This document shows positions 24,565 to 32,892 of a stretch of 64,000 bases of DNA, piece by piece; position 1 is the first letter of the stretch; every line of letters begins with the position of its first letter. The position numbers and the translations under genes were made by a program. The notes below the pieces were generated by a model, which was not told where the DNA came from, searched no databases, and saw nothing but the letters and a program-made list of their open reading frames with translations. The stretch spans positions 5,318 through 69,317 of the forward strand of contig CAZUPK010000067.1 of the NCBI GenBank assembly GCA_964622255.1. The letters run 5' to 3'. Source of the DNA: SZUA-1377 sp964622255. GTDB taxonomy: Bacteria > Campylobacterota > Campylobacteria > Campylobacterales > QNZT01.

Positions 24565-25464
24565 TTATTTAGGAACTCTAAGTTTTTGTCCTGGAAATAT
24601 CATATTTGGGTTTTTAATCAAATCAGGGTTTGCTGCAAAAATTTTACTATACATCATAGGATTTCCATATGCTCTTTTTGCTATAAGAGATAGAGTATCA
24701 CCTCTCCTAACTGTGATTATTCTCATTGCATTTTTTCTAACTTTTGTTTCTTTCTTGATTTTTGAAACATAATCAGAGCTTTTGATTTTTGTTTTATCAT
24801 TTTCCATTATTTGATTTAATTTAGCATATAGTTTCGATAAATCATCCTTTGTGGCTAGTTCATTTTTGTTAATAATAACCTTATTAAAGTTATCAGCCTT
24901 TTCTTTTTTGTTTTTATTCTCAATTTTTCTATTTGAGTCCACATTATCAAGTGATGATAGGTCAATATCCTCCTCTTTTACATTATCAACATCCGCAGAC
25001 GATAAATTGCTAAGTAGTGTAGCATCATCAACTTTATTTTCATCATTAATCTCTTTTTGTTTTTTAGATACAGGTTTAGAGGCTGTTGTTTGGATTTGAT
25101 TGGTATTGAGCCTATTATTTTGTTTTTTTTGATTCATTTGAGCCAATATACTTTTTACTATCAGAGCTATTTCTTCTTTTTTTATAGTATTGCCTTCGCT
25201 TTCAACAGTATTAGTTACTGCTTTAACTACATTGGAGGTGGTATTTTTTTGTTTAACTTGTTTGATAGGTTGTACTTTTTTAGTCTGATTGTTAGCAACA
25301 TCCTCACTTTTAAATAAAAATTTATATGCAACCGCTCCCAAAACAATCAAAAGCAGTATTAAAAGTATGATAACAAGTATCTTAATCAGAGAGTTTACAG
25401 TATCTCCACTTTTTCCATCATCATCAACTCTAAACTTTAGGTAATCATCTCTTATATTGCTCAT
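24565..25464 (-). CDS. LysM-domain inner-membrane protein
   Basis: A 299-residue protein with a cytoplasmic N-terminus, one transmembrane helix (about 25-48, very rich in Ile/Leu/Val), a long Asn/Lys/Asp-rich low-complexity linker (about 55-245) and a C-terminal LysM domain (about 250-298). The LysM shows VRRGDTLSLIAKR, then NP and PGQKLRVP. LysM binds peptidoglycan, so it probably tethers the membrane to the wall. It is 18 bases downstream of the rhodanese gene on the same strand. Confidence 0.85.
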   Translation of the reverse strand: MSNIRDDYLKFRVDDDGKSGDTVNSLIKILVIILLILLLIVLGAVAYKFLFKSEDVANNQTKKVQPIKQVKQKNTTSNVVKAVTNTVESEGNTIKKEEIALIVKSILAQMNQKKQNNRLNTNQIQTTASKPVSKKQKEINDENKVDDATLLSNLSSADVDNVKEEDIDLSSLDNVDSNRKIENKNKKEKADNFNKVIINKNELATKDDLSKLYAKLNQIMENDKTKIKSSDYVSKIKKETKVRKNAMRIITVRRGDTLSLIAKRAYGNPMMYSKIFAANPDLIKNPNMIFPGQKLRVPK

Positions 25465-25482
25465 TTATAGCTCCTTTGTTAT

Positions 25483-26124
25483 TTAACTACTTGGTTTATT
25501 GATAGTAATACCTAATATCTGCCAATATTGCATACCACCACGATAGTATTTTATCTTATCTTTAGGATAACCAAGCTTGATCAAGTTTTTCATAGCTGCT
25601 ACAGCTTGTTGGCACCAAGGACCATTATCAAATATCATCAATTCCATAGCATCGGAAAAATCCCATCTACCATTTTTCTTTTCAGCACCAAAAAGTTCCA
25701 ACATTTGATCTATATATTGACTTCCAAGGCTTATAGAAAGAACACTAAAAGGAACATTTAAAGCTCCTGGAATGGTTCCTTGTATATACCACTGTGGAAG
25801 TCTAGCATCTATCAAAAGTCCGGTGTTATTGGCTACTTGATTTTTTAAAAAATTTATAACATCTAACTCAGAAACAGTTTCTACACCTTTAATAGGTTCC
25901 ATCTTTTGAACACAAAATGGTGGACACGGCCTAGATGTTTTCGTATAAGAATTTTTAAGTTTATGATTTTTATCCTGTATTCTTTGTATCCTTATATTTT
26001 TTCCATCCACATCTATATCAACATATGGAAGTTTATCTGTAAGATTTACCTCTAAACCCAATACATTTGTAGTAAGCAGTGTTGATATGGTTAAACTACT
26101 AAACAATTTAAAACTTTTTTTCAT
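25483..26124 (-). CDS. Exported rhodanese-domain protein
   Basis: A secreted sulfurtransferase-like protein of 213 residues. It has a signal peptide (1-23), a family-specific N-terminal part with a RPCPPFC pair of Cys, and a rhodanese domain from about 85. LLIDARLPQWYIQGTIPGALNVP is the family's Asp-Arg strand and turn. Catalytic Cys171 lies in NGPWCQQA. The RGGMQYWQ end is also typical. It is divergent from the bactofilin operon, sharing the 26125-26290 intergenic region. Confidence 0.87.
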   Translation of the reverse strand: MKKSFKLFSSLTISTLLTTNVLGLEVNLTDKLPYVDIDVDGKNIRIQRIQDKNHKLKNSYTKTSRPCPPFCVQKMEPIKGVETVSELDVINFLKNQVANNTGLLIDARLPQWYIQGTIPGALNVPFSVLSISLGSQYIDQMLELFGAEKKNGRWDFSDAMELMIFDNGPWCQQAVAAMKNLIKLGYPKDKIKYYRGGMQYWQILGITINKPSS

Positions 26125-26290
26125 AAGAAGCCTTTATTTTAGTTTCATTCTTTCTTTAAGTTTATTTTTTGGTATTATATACTATTAAACAAAAAAAAGC
26201 AAATGTTGTTGACTATAAATATTTTTCTAACAAAGTCGATTTAGTATAGATTACAAATTTGCACATATTTTTATGTAAATAAGGAAGAGG

Positions 26291-27106
26291 ATGGCTTTAT
26301 TTAACCTTTTAGCTAAAAAGAAGAAAAAAAGAGCAAGTGAAATAACTTATATTACCAAAAATATTCGAATAACCGGAGAGCTTATTAGTGCAAGTCCTTT
26401 GTTTATAGATAGTAAGATAGAAGGTGATTTAAAAGTAAACAATACCGTCATAATCTCAAAAAGAGCTTCAGTTGATGGAAATATACAAGCTAAAAATGTT
26501 TTAGTTTATGGTGAGATTAGAGGCAAGGTAAAGAGTAAAAACTTAGAAGTATATCAAGGTGCACAAGTTCGCGGAAATCTGAATGTAAAAAAAATTTATA
26601 TAGATGGACAAGTTTTTGGAAGTATTGGAGGTGAAGGGGTTTTTATAGATAAAAATGGTAGGGCTAAAAGTGTTATACAAGCAAAAAAAACAGCTATCAG
26701 TGGTGTTGTAGATGGTGCTTTAGCTTCTTATGTATTAGAGTTAAATCGCAATTCATATATTAGAGGAGATGTTTTTGTAAGTGAGATACCAAAAAAAGAT
26801 GGAAAAATAGAGGGAAGTATAAATAATTTTAAAGATATTTTATCTTCTAAAGAGCAGTTTAGTTATGATTATGAAGATAGTGTCGAAAAAATGAATACTG
26901 AAGTAGCGGTGTATATGAAATATGAAGCAAAGATTATAGATTTGATAAAAAGAAATCTTAATAATAATGCTATTTTACAAAATTTAGTAAAAATGTTAAA
27001 ATACTCAGAAGATAACGAACAAAAACTTGAACAGATAATTCAAGCTATTGAATACAAAAAGGGATACAAAAAGGATGACGGTTTTATTGATGTTGAGTAT
27101 GATTAG
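26291..27106 (+). CDS. Bactofilin (polymer-forming cytoskeletal protein), first copy
   Basis: A 271-residue bactofilin. The beta-helical core (about residues 20-155) is built of short repeats such as NVLVYGEIRGKVKS and NLEVYQGAQVRGNL. The basic N-terminus (KKKKKR near residue 10) may bind membrane. The C-terminal 100 residues are predicted helical and charged, longer than in the simplest bactofilins. Bactofilins polymerise without nucleotide and position wall enzymes, e.g. CcmA in Helicobacter cell curvature. AAGGAAGAGG precedes the ATG, and the next gene is nine bases away. Confidence 0.88.
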   Translation: MALFNLLAKKKKKRASEITYITKNIRITGELISASPLFIDSKIEGDLKVNNTVIISKRASVDGNIQAKNVLVYGEIRGKVKSKNLEVYQGAQVRGNLNVKKIYIDGQVFGSIGGEGVFIDKNGRAKSVIQAKKTAISGVVDGALASYVLELNRNSYIRGDVFVSEIPKKDGKIEGSINNFKDILSSKEQFSYDYEDSVEKMNTEVAVYMKYEAKIIDLIKRNLNNNAILQNLVKMLKYSEDNEQKLEQIIQAIEYKKGYKKDDGFIDVEYD

Positions 27107-27115
27107 GGAGGTGCT

Positions 27116-27460
27116 ATGAAAAAGATAGATATTAAAAAGAGGATAAAATTGCTAAGTTGGACATCGCTGATAGGGCTTCTTATCCTAACTTCTCTATCTG
27201 TTTACAATACAATAGCATATATAAAAAATTTGGAACAAGTTAAAACTATTATCAAATTGTTAAATAAAGATACCTCACCTCAACTGAAAAATGAAATTAT
27301 AAAAGCTATCGTAGCCAATATAGACAATTCTCAAGTAGTAGTTATATCTACTGCCATTATAGGTATTGTATTGCTAACAATGGTAGTGTATCTTGGAGTA
27401 TCCATCAAAAAAGAGACAAATAGAAGAATCCATGCTATGGATTGGATTATAGAGGATTAA
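27116..27460 (+). CDS. Small two-helix membrane protein between two bactofilins
   Basis: A 114-residue protein I do not recognise. It has a basic start, a transmembrane helix at about 12-33, a helical periplasmic or cytoplasmic stretch, a second transmembrane helix at about 78-98 and a short charged tail. GGGAGG precedes the ATG. Its place between two bactofilin genes, with spacings of 9 and 3 bases, suggests that it anchors or partners the bactofilin filaments. That is inference from context only. Confidence 0.75.
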   Translation: MKKIDIKKRIKLLSWTSLIGLLILTSLSVYNTIAYIKNLEQVKTIIKLLNKDTSPQLKNEIIKAIVANIDNSQVVVISTAIIGIVLLTMVVYLGVSIKKETNRRIHAMDWIIED

Positions 27461-27463
27461 AAT

Positions 27464-28243
27464 ATGTTTGATAAAATTTTAAAAAAAGAGGAAGAGATAG
27501 TTGTAAATCCTAACCAGACAACTACACTACAAGCTTATCATACAAAAGTTATAGGTGATATAGTCGGACACGACGGAGTTTATATAGATGGTGTTGTAGA
27601 TGGTTGTGTCATTGTTGATAACATTGTGTTTGTAGGTAAAGATGCTGAAGTAAAAGGAAAGATACAAGCTCAACATGTAGTTGTCGAGGGAGAAGTAAGA
27701 GGAGCAATAGAGTGTGATTTTTTGGATATAAAATCTGAAGGGTTGGTTTTGGCAAATATAGAAGCTAGGGAGATTAAAATAGCTGGAAAACTTCAAGGGG
27801 AGACCGTCGCTTATGATTTATCTCTAGCTAAAAGTGCCTTTTTAGGAACAAAAGTTCAAGTAAATAGGATGGTTTTGGAAGGAACGGTTATAGGTGATAT
27901 TGCAAGTGATAGTTTGATACTTAAAGATAGTGCCTATGTTAAGGGTAATATTTTTGTAAACTCATTTATAAACGAAGGTGCAGTCGTAAAGGGTGAAATA
28001 GGAGACTATAAAAAACTTCTTGAAAAAAGAACACCACTAAGTTCAAATCAAACTCAAAATATCAAAATCCTAAAAGAGTCTATAGAAAAATATATTAAAA
28101 ATTCCAACTATATAAATGAGATTCTAAGACAAAAGGTAGATATAGATGTAAAAGTAAACAATCTAATAAACTATATAAAAGACAATGTTCATAACAATGA
28201 TGAGCTTGTAAAAGTAACAAGGTTAATCAACTATAACGGTTAA
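27464..28243 (+). CDS. Bactofilin (polymer-forming cytoskeletal protein), second copy
   Basis: A 259-residue bactofilin related in plan to the first copy. A short N-terminal tail is followed by a beta-helical core at about 25-170 (GVYIDGVVDGCVIV, HVVVEGEVRGAIECD) and a helical C-terminal extension of some 80 residues. Both copies share the extension, unlike minimal bactofilins, so they may copolymerise through the cores and use the tails for partner contacts. A terminator-like hairpin follows at 28250-28275. Confidence 0.88.
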   Translation: MFDKILKKEEEIVVNPNQTTTLQAYHTKVIGDIVGHDGVYIDGVVDGCVIVDNIVFVGKDAEVKGKIQAQHVVVEGEVRGAIECDFLDIKSEGLVLANIEAREIKIAGKLQGETVAYDLSLAKSAFLGTKVQVNRMVLEGTVIGDIASDSLILKDSAYVKGNIFVNSFINEGAVVKGEIGDYKKLLEKRTPLSSNQTQNIKILKESIEKYIKNSNYINEILRQKVDIDVKVNNLINYIKDNVHNNDELVKVTRLINYNG

Positions 28244-28249
28244 TCTCCT

Positions 28250-28275
28250 GTTTATCTTTATTTTTTAAGATAAAC
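28250..28275 (+). terminator. Hairpin terminator/attenuator after the bactofilin operon
   Basis: GTTTATCTT (28250-28258) pairs perfectly with AAGATAAAC (28267-28275) around a T-rich loop. It lies between the second bactofilin and htpX. No long T-run follows, so some read-through into htpX is possible. Confidence 0.55.
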
Positions 28276-28297
28276 TTAAAAATCCAAAGGAGGATTT

Positions 28298-29149
28298 ATG
28301 ATGGAAAGATTGAAAACCTATTTTTTACTGACAGTGCTAACACTGCTTTTTATATGGTTTGGTGGGCTTGTTGGTGGAAAAGTAGGTATGCTTATAGCTT
28401 TAGCTATGGCAGTAGGTATGAATTTTTATGCATACTACTTTAGTAGCGAGATGGTTTTAAAACACTATGATGCAGTTTCTATAGACGAAATTCATGCAAG
28501 TGGACTCTACACAATAGTAAGAAGACTTACTCAAAAAGCTAAACTTCCAATGCCAAAGCTTTACATTATCCCAGATTCGATACCAAATGCCTTTGCAACA
28601 GGAAGAGACTATGAACATGCGGTGGTTGCTGTAACGGAAGGACTTTTAGAACTTTTGGACGAAAGAGAGATAGAAGCTGTTATAGCACACGAGCTTAGTC
28701 ATATAAAACACTATGATATGCTTATAGGAACAGTTGTAGCAAGTATAGCCGGTGCCATAGCAACTTTGGCAAACTTCGGTATTTTTTTTGGTGGAAATGA
28801 TGATGAAGATAGACCAAATCCTATAGTGATGCTTATACTTATGATAGTGATGCCTCTTGTTGCAAGTTTAGTTCAAATGGCAGTAAGTAGAAGCAGAGAG
28901 TATATGGCAGATGAAGGCTCTGCAAAACTTACAGGACACCCAGAGTGGTTACAATCAGCTTTGATAAAACTAGATAACTATGCAAGAGGTGATATAGTTC
29001 ACGAAGCGACTCCCGAAACTGCACATATGTTTATCATAAATCCTTTTACGGGAAAAGAGATGAGCTTTAAAGCTATGTTTAGCACACATCCTAGCACAGA
29101 GGATAGGGTAGCAAGGTTGGAAGAGTTAAAAGAAGAGTTTTTTAGCTAA
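28298..29149 (+). CDS. htpX: Membrane zinc protease HtpX
   Basis: An M48 metalloprotease of membrane-protein quality control. The zinc motif HELSH is at residues 131-135, with the third ligand in SREYMADEGSAKL. Two N-terminal transmembrane helices (about 8-45) and two further hydrophobic segments (about 145-195) match the family. The 283 residues are complete. AAAGGAGG precedes the ATG. Confidence 0.93.
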   Translation: MMERLKTYFLLTVLTLLFIWFGGLVGGKVGMLIALAMAVGMNFYAYYFSSEMVLKHYDAVSIDEIHASGLYTIVRRLTQKAKLPMPKLYIIPDSIPNAFATGRDYEHAVVAVTEGLLELLDEREIEAVIAHELSHIKHYDMLIGTVVASIAGAIATLANFGIFFGGNDDEDRPNPIVMLILMIVMPLVASLVQMAVSRSREYMADEGSAKLTGHPEWLQSALIKLDNYARGDIVHEATPETAHMFIINPFTGKEMSFKAMFSTHPSTEDRVARLEELKEEFFS

Positions 29150-29219
29150 CTGTTGCACATAAAACTTAAATAAGCTTTGATAAGAGCGATAATCTCTAAA
29201 TAGTAGTGGTTTTTTCCAG

Positions 29220-29327
29220 TTAATGACCCTCTTTTATAAAGCTATCATATCCATCTTTACCTCTAGCAGGAGAAGTTGTAAAAGCTACATTAGTAGCCTG
29301 ATTTTGTTGATAGCTGAATCCGTCCAT
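29220..29327 (-). pseudogene. Orphan 35-codon ORF, possible gene-end relic
   Basis: On the minus strand a short open frame ends in SPARGKDGYDSFIKEGH and a stop. The amino-acid mix looks like real protein rather than AT noise, but it is preceded by an in-frame stop and no Shine-Dalgarno. I cannot assign a family. It lies directly beside the IS605-type end at 29343-29376, so it may be the surviving 3' end of a gene removed by insertion and deletion. Confidence 0.3.
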
Positions 29328-29342
29328 TTATTGCAGGGGAAA

Positions 29343-29376
29343 GAATCCCCTTGCTTTAGCTATGGGTAGTATGTCA
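29343..29376 (+). mobile_element. IS605-type right-end scar
   Basis: GAATCCCC, then TTGCTTTAGC, then TATGGGTAGTATGTCA resembles a decayed subterminal hairpin (CCCC...GGG) followed by the GTATGTCA terminal motif seen at 10087 and 32624. No tnpA or tnpB remains. The rest of the 413-base gap between htpX and nrdD holds a short orphan ORF on the minus strand and an AT-rich promoter region before nrdD. Confidence 0.45.
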
Positions 29377-29562
29377 AGAAGGAGTCCTAGTCACAGTCCA
29401 TAAATGATATTTGCTCTGTTTGCACTATATGCTAAAATGTGAATAAGGATTTGAACTTTCTGATAAACTGTGAATGTTTCCAGAGGGTTCGATTATAAAT
29501 TTTAAGAATTTTTTTTGTTTTAATTTGATATTATTTCGTCAAACGAAAAAAGGTTTATTTCG

Positions 29563-31650
29563 ATGAATGTTAAGATATTAAAGCGAGATGGTTCATATCA
29601 AGATTTTTTACCTTTTAAAATAGAAGATGCTATCAAAAAAGCTTTTAAAAGTAAAAATACTCCTTATGATGTTTCTATCTATAAAAATGTTCTAAAAAAT
29701 ATAAAAAAGAAGAGTATTGTTGATGTTGAAAGTATTCAGGATTTGATAGAAAAAGAGTTGTATAAAAACGGCTATTTTGAAGTTATGAAATCTTTTATGC
29801 TTTATAGACATTTACATAAGATGCAAAGAGAGAGATTTTTAGATGAGGGAACTACTTATGTAAATTCAACTGAAACGATAGAAGAGTATATAAATGGTAG
29901 TGATTGGAGGATAAAAGCAAATTCAAATACAGGATATTCAAGTGCTGGTTTGGTAAATAATACTGCAGGGAAAGTGATAGCTAACTATTGGCTTGATAAA
30001 GTTTACTCAAAAGATGAGGGATATGCACATAGAAATGGAGATTATCATATTCATGATTTGGATTGTTTGACTGGATATTGTGCAGGTTGGAGTTTGAGAG
30101 CTTTACTAAATGAGGGCTTTAATGGTGTAAGAGGAAGAGTTGAAAGTGATGCTCCTAAACATTTTTATTCTGCTTTGGGACAAATGGCAAATTTTTTGGG
30201 GATTTTACAAAGTGAGTGGGCTGGAGCTCAAGCTTTTAGTAGTTTTGATACCTATCTAGCACCTTATGTTTTTAAAGATAAGTTAAAATACAATGATGTA
30301 AAACAAGCTATAAGAAGTTTTGTCTATAACTTAAATGTTCCTGCAAGATGGGGACAGTCTCCTTTTACAAATATCACTATAGATTGGGTTGTTCCGGAAG
30401 ATTTAAAAGAACAGATACCAACAAGTAAAGATAAGCATCTTTTTAAAGATATAAGTGATAAAGAGCTTGAAGAAGAAGCAAAAAAAAGAGGTTGTAAAAA
30501 TCTTACTGATATGACTTATAAATATTTTCAAAAAGAGATGAATCTTATAAATAAAGCTTTTTATGAAGTTATGACTGAAGGTGATAAAACAGGACAGCCT
30601 TTTACCTTTCCTATACCTACTGTAAATATTACTGAAGATTTTGATTGGTATGGTGAAAATACCGATTTACTTTTTAAAAATACTGCAAAAATAGGTTCAT
30701 CATATTTTCAAAATTTTATAGGAAGTCAATATAAAAAAGATGAAAATGGCAATCTAATTCCAAATGAAGAAGCATATAAACCAGGGCATGTAAGAAGTAT
30801 GTGTTGTCGTTTGCAGCTTGATCTTAGAGAGTTGTTAAAAAGAGGAGGGGGACTTTTTGGTAGTGCTGAGATGACAGGTAGTATAGGTGTTGTAACTATA
30901 AATATGGCAAGACTGGGATATCTATATAAAGGGGATTTAAAATCTTTAAAAAACAGACTTGATGAACTTATGGATATGGCAAAATCAACTCTTGAAAAAA
31001 AGAGAGTTTTTATTCAAAAGATGTATGATAGAGGTTTATATCCATATACAGCAAGGTATCTTCCTCATTTTAACAATCACTTCTCAACTATTGGAGTAAA
31101 TGGTATAAATGAAATGATAAGAAATTTTACAGATGATGAGTATGATATTAGTTCGAAAAAGGGAAGAGAGTTTGCACTAAATATTTTAAATCATATGAGA
31201 GATAAAATGGTCAAATATCAAGAAGAAACAGGTAACCTTTACAATCTTGAAGCAACTCCGGCAGAAGGAACTACATATAGATTTGCAAAAGAGGATAAAA
31301 AAAGATTTGGTGGAGATATTATTCAAGCGGGAGAAGGGGAAAATATTTACTATACAAACTCTTCTCAACTACCGGTTGATTTTACAAGTGATCCTTTTAC
31401 TGCTTTGGATTTGCAAGATGATTTACAGTGTAAATATACCGGTGGAACGGTATTACATCTTTATATGAGAGAAAAAGTAAGCTCTATTGAAGCTTGTAGA
31501 AAACTTGTAAAAAATGTTATATCAAATTATAGATTGCCATATATAACTATCACACCTCTTTTTTCGATATGTCCAAAACATGGATATTTAGCAGGTGAGT
31601 ATGAGTTTTGTCCAAAATGCGACGAAGAGTTATTAGCACAATTAGATTAA
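29563..31650 (+). CDS. nrdD: Anaerobic ribonucleoside-triphosphate reductase, large chain lacking the glycyl-radical loop
   Basis: Class III reductase that makes dNTPs without oxygen. The 695 residues run from an N-terminal ATP-cone (about 1-90) through the ten-stranded barrel (NGDYHIHDLD, then the GGGLFGSAE region). The chain ends in a zinc ribbon, ICPKHGYL then FCPKC (ligands about Cys670, Cys683, Cys686). In the usual NrdD the chain continues some 30-50 residues with R-V-x-G-Y carrying the radical Gly. Here it stops, and that segment is a separate ORF 13 bases downstream. The TTTATTTCG before the ATG gives no strong ribosome site. Confidence 0.93.
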   Translation: MNVKILKRDGSYQDFLPFKIEDAIKKAFKSKNTPYDVSIYKNVLKNIKKKSIVDVESIQDLIEKELYKNGYFEVMKSFMLYRHLHKMQRERFLDEGTTYVNSTETIEEYINGSDWRIKANSNTGYSSAGLVNNTAGKVIANYWLDKVYSKDEGYAHRNGDYHIHDLDCLTGYCAGWSLRALLNEGFNGVRGRVESDAPKHFYSALGQMANFLGILQSEWAGAQAFSSFDTYLAPYVFKDKLKYNDVKQAIRSFVYNLNVPARWGQSPFTNITIDWVVPEDLKEQIPTSKDKHLFKDISDKELEEEAKKRGCKNLTDMTYKYFQKEMNLINKAFYEVMTEGDKTGQPFTFPIPTVNITEDFDWYGENTDLLFKNTAKIGSSYFQNFIGSQYKKDENGNLIPNEEAYKPGHVRSMCCRLQLDLRELLKRGGGLFGSAEMTGSIGVVTINMARLGYLYKGDLKSLKNRLDELMDMAKSTLEKKRVFIQKMYDRGLYPYTARYLPHFNNHFSTIGVNGINEMIRNFTDDEYDISSKKGREFALNILNHMRDKMVKYQEETGNLYNLEATPAEGTTYRFAKEDKKRFGGDIIQAGEGENIYYTNSSQLPVDFTSDPFTALDLQDDLQCKYTGGTVLHLYMREKVSSIEACRKLVKNVISNYRLPYITITPLFSICPKHGYLAGEYEFCPKCDEELLAQLD

Positions 31651-31659
31651 GTAGGAGGA
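31651..31659 (+). promoter_or_regulatory. Strong Shine-Dalgarno of the glycyl-radical mini-ORF
   Basis: GTAGGAGGAA starts right after the nrdD stop (TAA at 31648-31650) and precedes ATG 31664 by about five bases. Its strength argues that the 54-residue ORF is a genuine independently translated gene and not a frameshifted tail of nrdD. Confidence 0.75.
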
Positions 31660-31663
31660 AAAA

Positions 31664-31828
31664 ATGAGTAGAGAAGAGAAGTTAAAAAAGTTACAAAATA
31701 GAAGACAAAGATGTATAGTTTATACTAGAGTTATGGGATATCATAGACCGGTAGAGAGTTTTAACATAGGAAAGTTAGGTGAACATAGACAACGAGTCCA
31801 ATTTGTTGAACAAAAAAATAGTTTATGA
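31664..31828 (+). CDS. Separate glycyl-radical mini-protein of the class III ribonucleotide reductase
   Basis: A 54-residue ORF. The core RCIVYTRVMGYHRPVESFN (residues 16-34) is the class III glycyl-radical loop, with Gly25 the expected radical site and F-N-x-G-K after it. It starts at ATG 31664 behind a strong TAGGAGGAA (31651-31659). It is in a different frame from nrdD (+1), so it is initiated independently and not by simple read-through. It overlaps the nrdG start by 50 bases. It presumably docks on the nrdD product next to its zinc ribbon. I believe short NRDD-family proteins like this exist in related genomes, but cannot confirm it here. Confidence 0.85.
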   Translation: MSREEKLKKLQNRRQRCIVYTRVMGYHRPVESFNIGKLGEHRQRVQFVEQKNSL

Positions 31829-32501
31829 TTTAACACCTTTTACACAGCTTGATTATCCTGAACATCTAGCTTGTATAGTTTGGATGTCAGGATGCAACTT
31901 AAGATGTGGATACTGTTATAACAAAGATATAGTTTTTTCAAAAAAAGGTAAACTTTGTTTAAAAGATGTGCTTGATTTTTTAGAAAAAAGAGTAGGTTTA
32001 CTTGATGCAGTTGTTTTAAGTGGAGGAGAAGCTAGTAGATATATAGATGAACTTTTCTCCTTTTGTAAAGAGGTAAAAAAAAGAGGTTTTAAGATAAAGC
32101 TTGATACAAACGGTATTGAGTTTGAAAATGTCAAAAAACTTGTAGAAAGTAAAATGTTGGATTTTATATCACTTGATTATAAAGCTCCAAAAGAGAGATT
32201 TTTTGATATAACAAAGTTTTATGAAAAAGAGTTTGAACTTTTTAGAAAAACTTTAAAATATCTAATAAAAAAAGAGTTTCCCTTTGAAGTTAGGACTACT
32301 TTACACAGCGATCTTTTAAGTGAAGATGATATAAATCATATCATAGAGGATTTGCTATATCTAGGATATAAAAACACTTACTATATCCAGCTTTTTTTAC
32401 CTACTCAAACTACTATAGATGATATAAGTTTACCACAAAAAGAGTTTGATTTTTCAAAGTTAAACAAAGATATCTCTTTAGAAATAAGGAAAGCAGGATA
32501 A
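31779..32501 (+). CDS. nrdG: Anaerobic ribonucleotide reductase activating enzyme (radical SAM)
   Basis: Uses a 4Fe-4S cluster and SAM to place the radical on the reductase Gly. The cluster motif is SGCNLRCGYC near residues 38-47, followed by VVLSGGEAS for SAM binding. The start is GTG 31779, six or seven bases after AGGAAAG, inside the mini-ORF. At 240 residues it is the longer NarA/PflA-like NrdG typical of this phylum. The nested layout would keep activator and radical-loop synthesis coupled. Confidence 0.92.
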   Translation: MNIDNESNLLNKKIVYDLTPFTQLDYPEHLACIVWMSGCNLRCGYCYNKDIVFSKKGKLCLKDVLDFLEKRVGLLDAVVLSGGEASRYIDELFSFCKEVKKRGFKIKLDTNGIEFENVKKLVESKMLDFISLDYKAPKERFFDITKFYEKEFELFRKTLKYLIKKEFPFEVRTTLHSDLLSEDDINHIIEDLLYLGYKNTYYIQLFLPTQTTIDDISLPQKEFDFSKLNKDISLEIRKAG

Positions 32502-32611
32502 AACTTCTCTCTTTGAGCAGGAGTCATAGTTTTTAATCACTTTTGCATCTTGCTCTAAATGCAGTTTTTACTAAACCTTGCTGTGAAGCCTTTTACTTTA
32601 TCTATATCTAT

Positions 32612-32624
32612 GGGGAGTATGTCA
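32612..32624 (+). mobile_element. IS605-type right-end scar
   Basis: TATGGGGAGTATGTCA ends a decayed element (the upstream AAGCCTTTTACTTTATC stretch corresponds to the hairpin of the other copies). It resembles the ends near 29376 and 10087. It is followed within 20 bases by the first arm of the inverted repeat at 32641-32657. The 391-base nrdG-rpoD gap otherwise contains the repeats listed separately and the rpoD promoter region. Confidence 0.45.
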
Positions 32625-32640
32625 AATAACAATGTGAACT

Positions 32641-32657
32641 AGCCAAATTTCACGAAA
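32641..32657 (-). repeat. 17-bp repeat core, inverted copy
   Basis: AGCCAAATTTCACGAAA is the reverse complement of the core at 32750-32766, giving an inverted pair about 92 bases apart. With flanking bases, 32637-32657 matches 21 bases of the kdsA 3' end (2471-2491). Confidence 0.7.
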
Positions 32658-32708
32658 TGCAGAAATTCAAAGGACTTGCAAGTATGACGATTATTTTACA
32701 ATCTAGCT

Positions 32709-32767
32709 TTTTGAACAAGAGTAAAAATATGTTTAAGTTTGGTTTAAAATTTCGTGAAATTTGGCTG
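32709..32767 (+). repeat. 59-bp dispersed repeat, copy A
   Basis: Matches 43441-43499 with two differences in 59 bases. It begins TTTTGAACAAGAG and ends TTTCGTGAAATTTGGCTG. The end contains the small palindrome AATTTC-GT-GAAATT. Here it sits about 125 bases upstream of rpoD. Confidence 0.85.
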
Positions 32768-32892
32768 GGCTGATTCTTTTATGATTTTTACATTTTTATT
32801 AACCTTTTGTAAGTATTTTTTGGATACAATGGCTAAATTTCATAAACAAGAAGCCGATATATCGACAAGACAATTATTAGGAACAAGTAACT

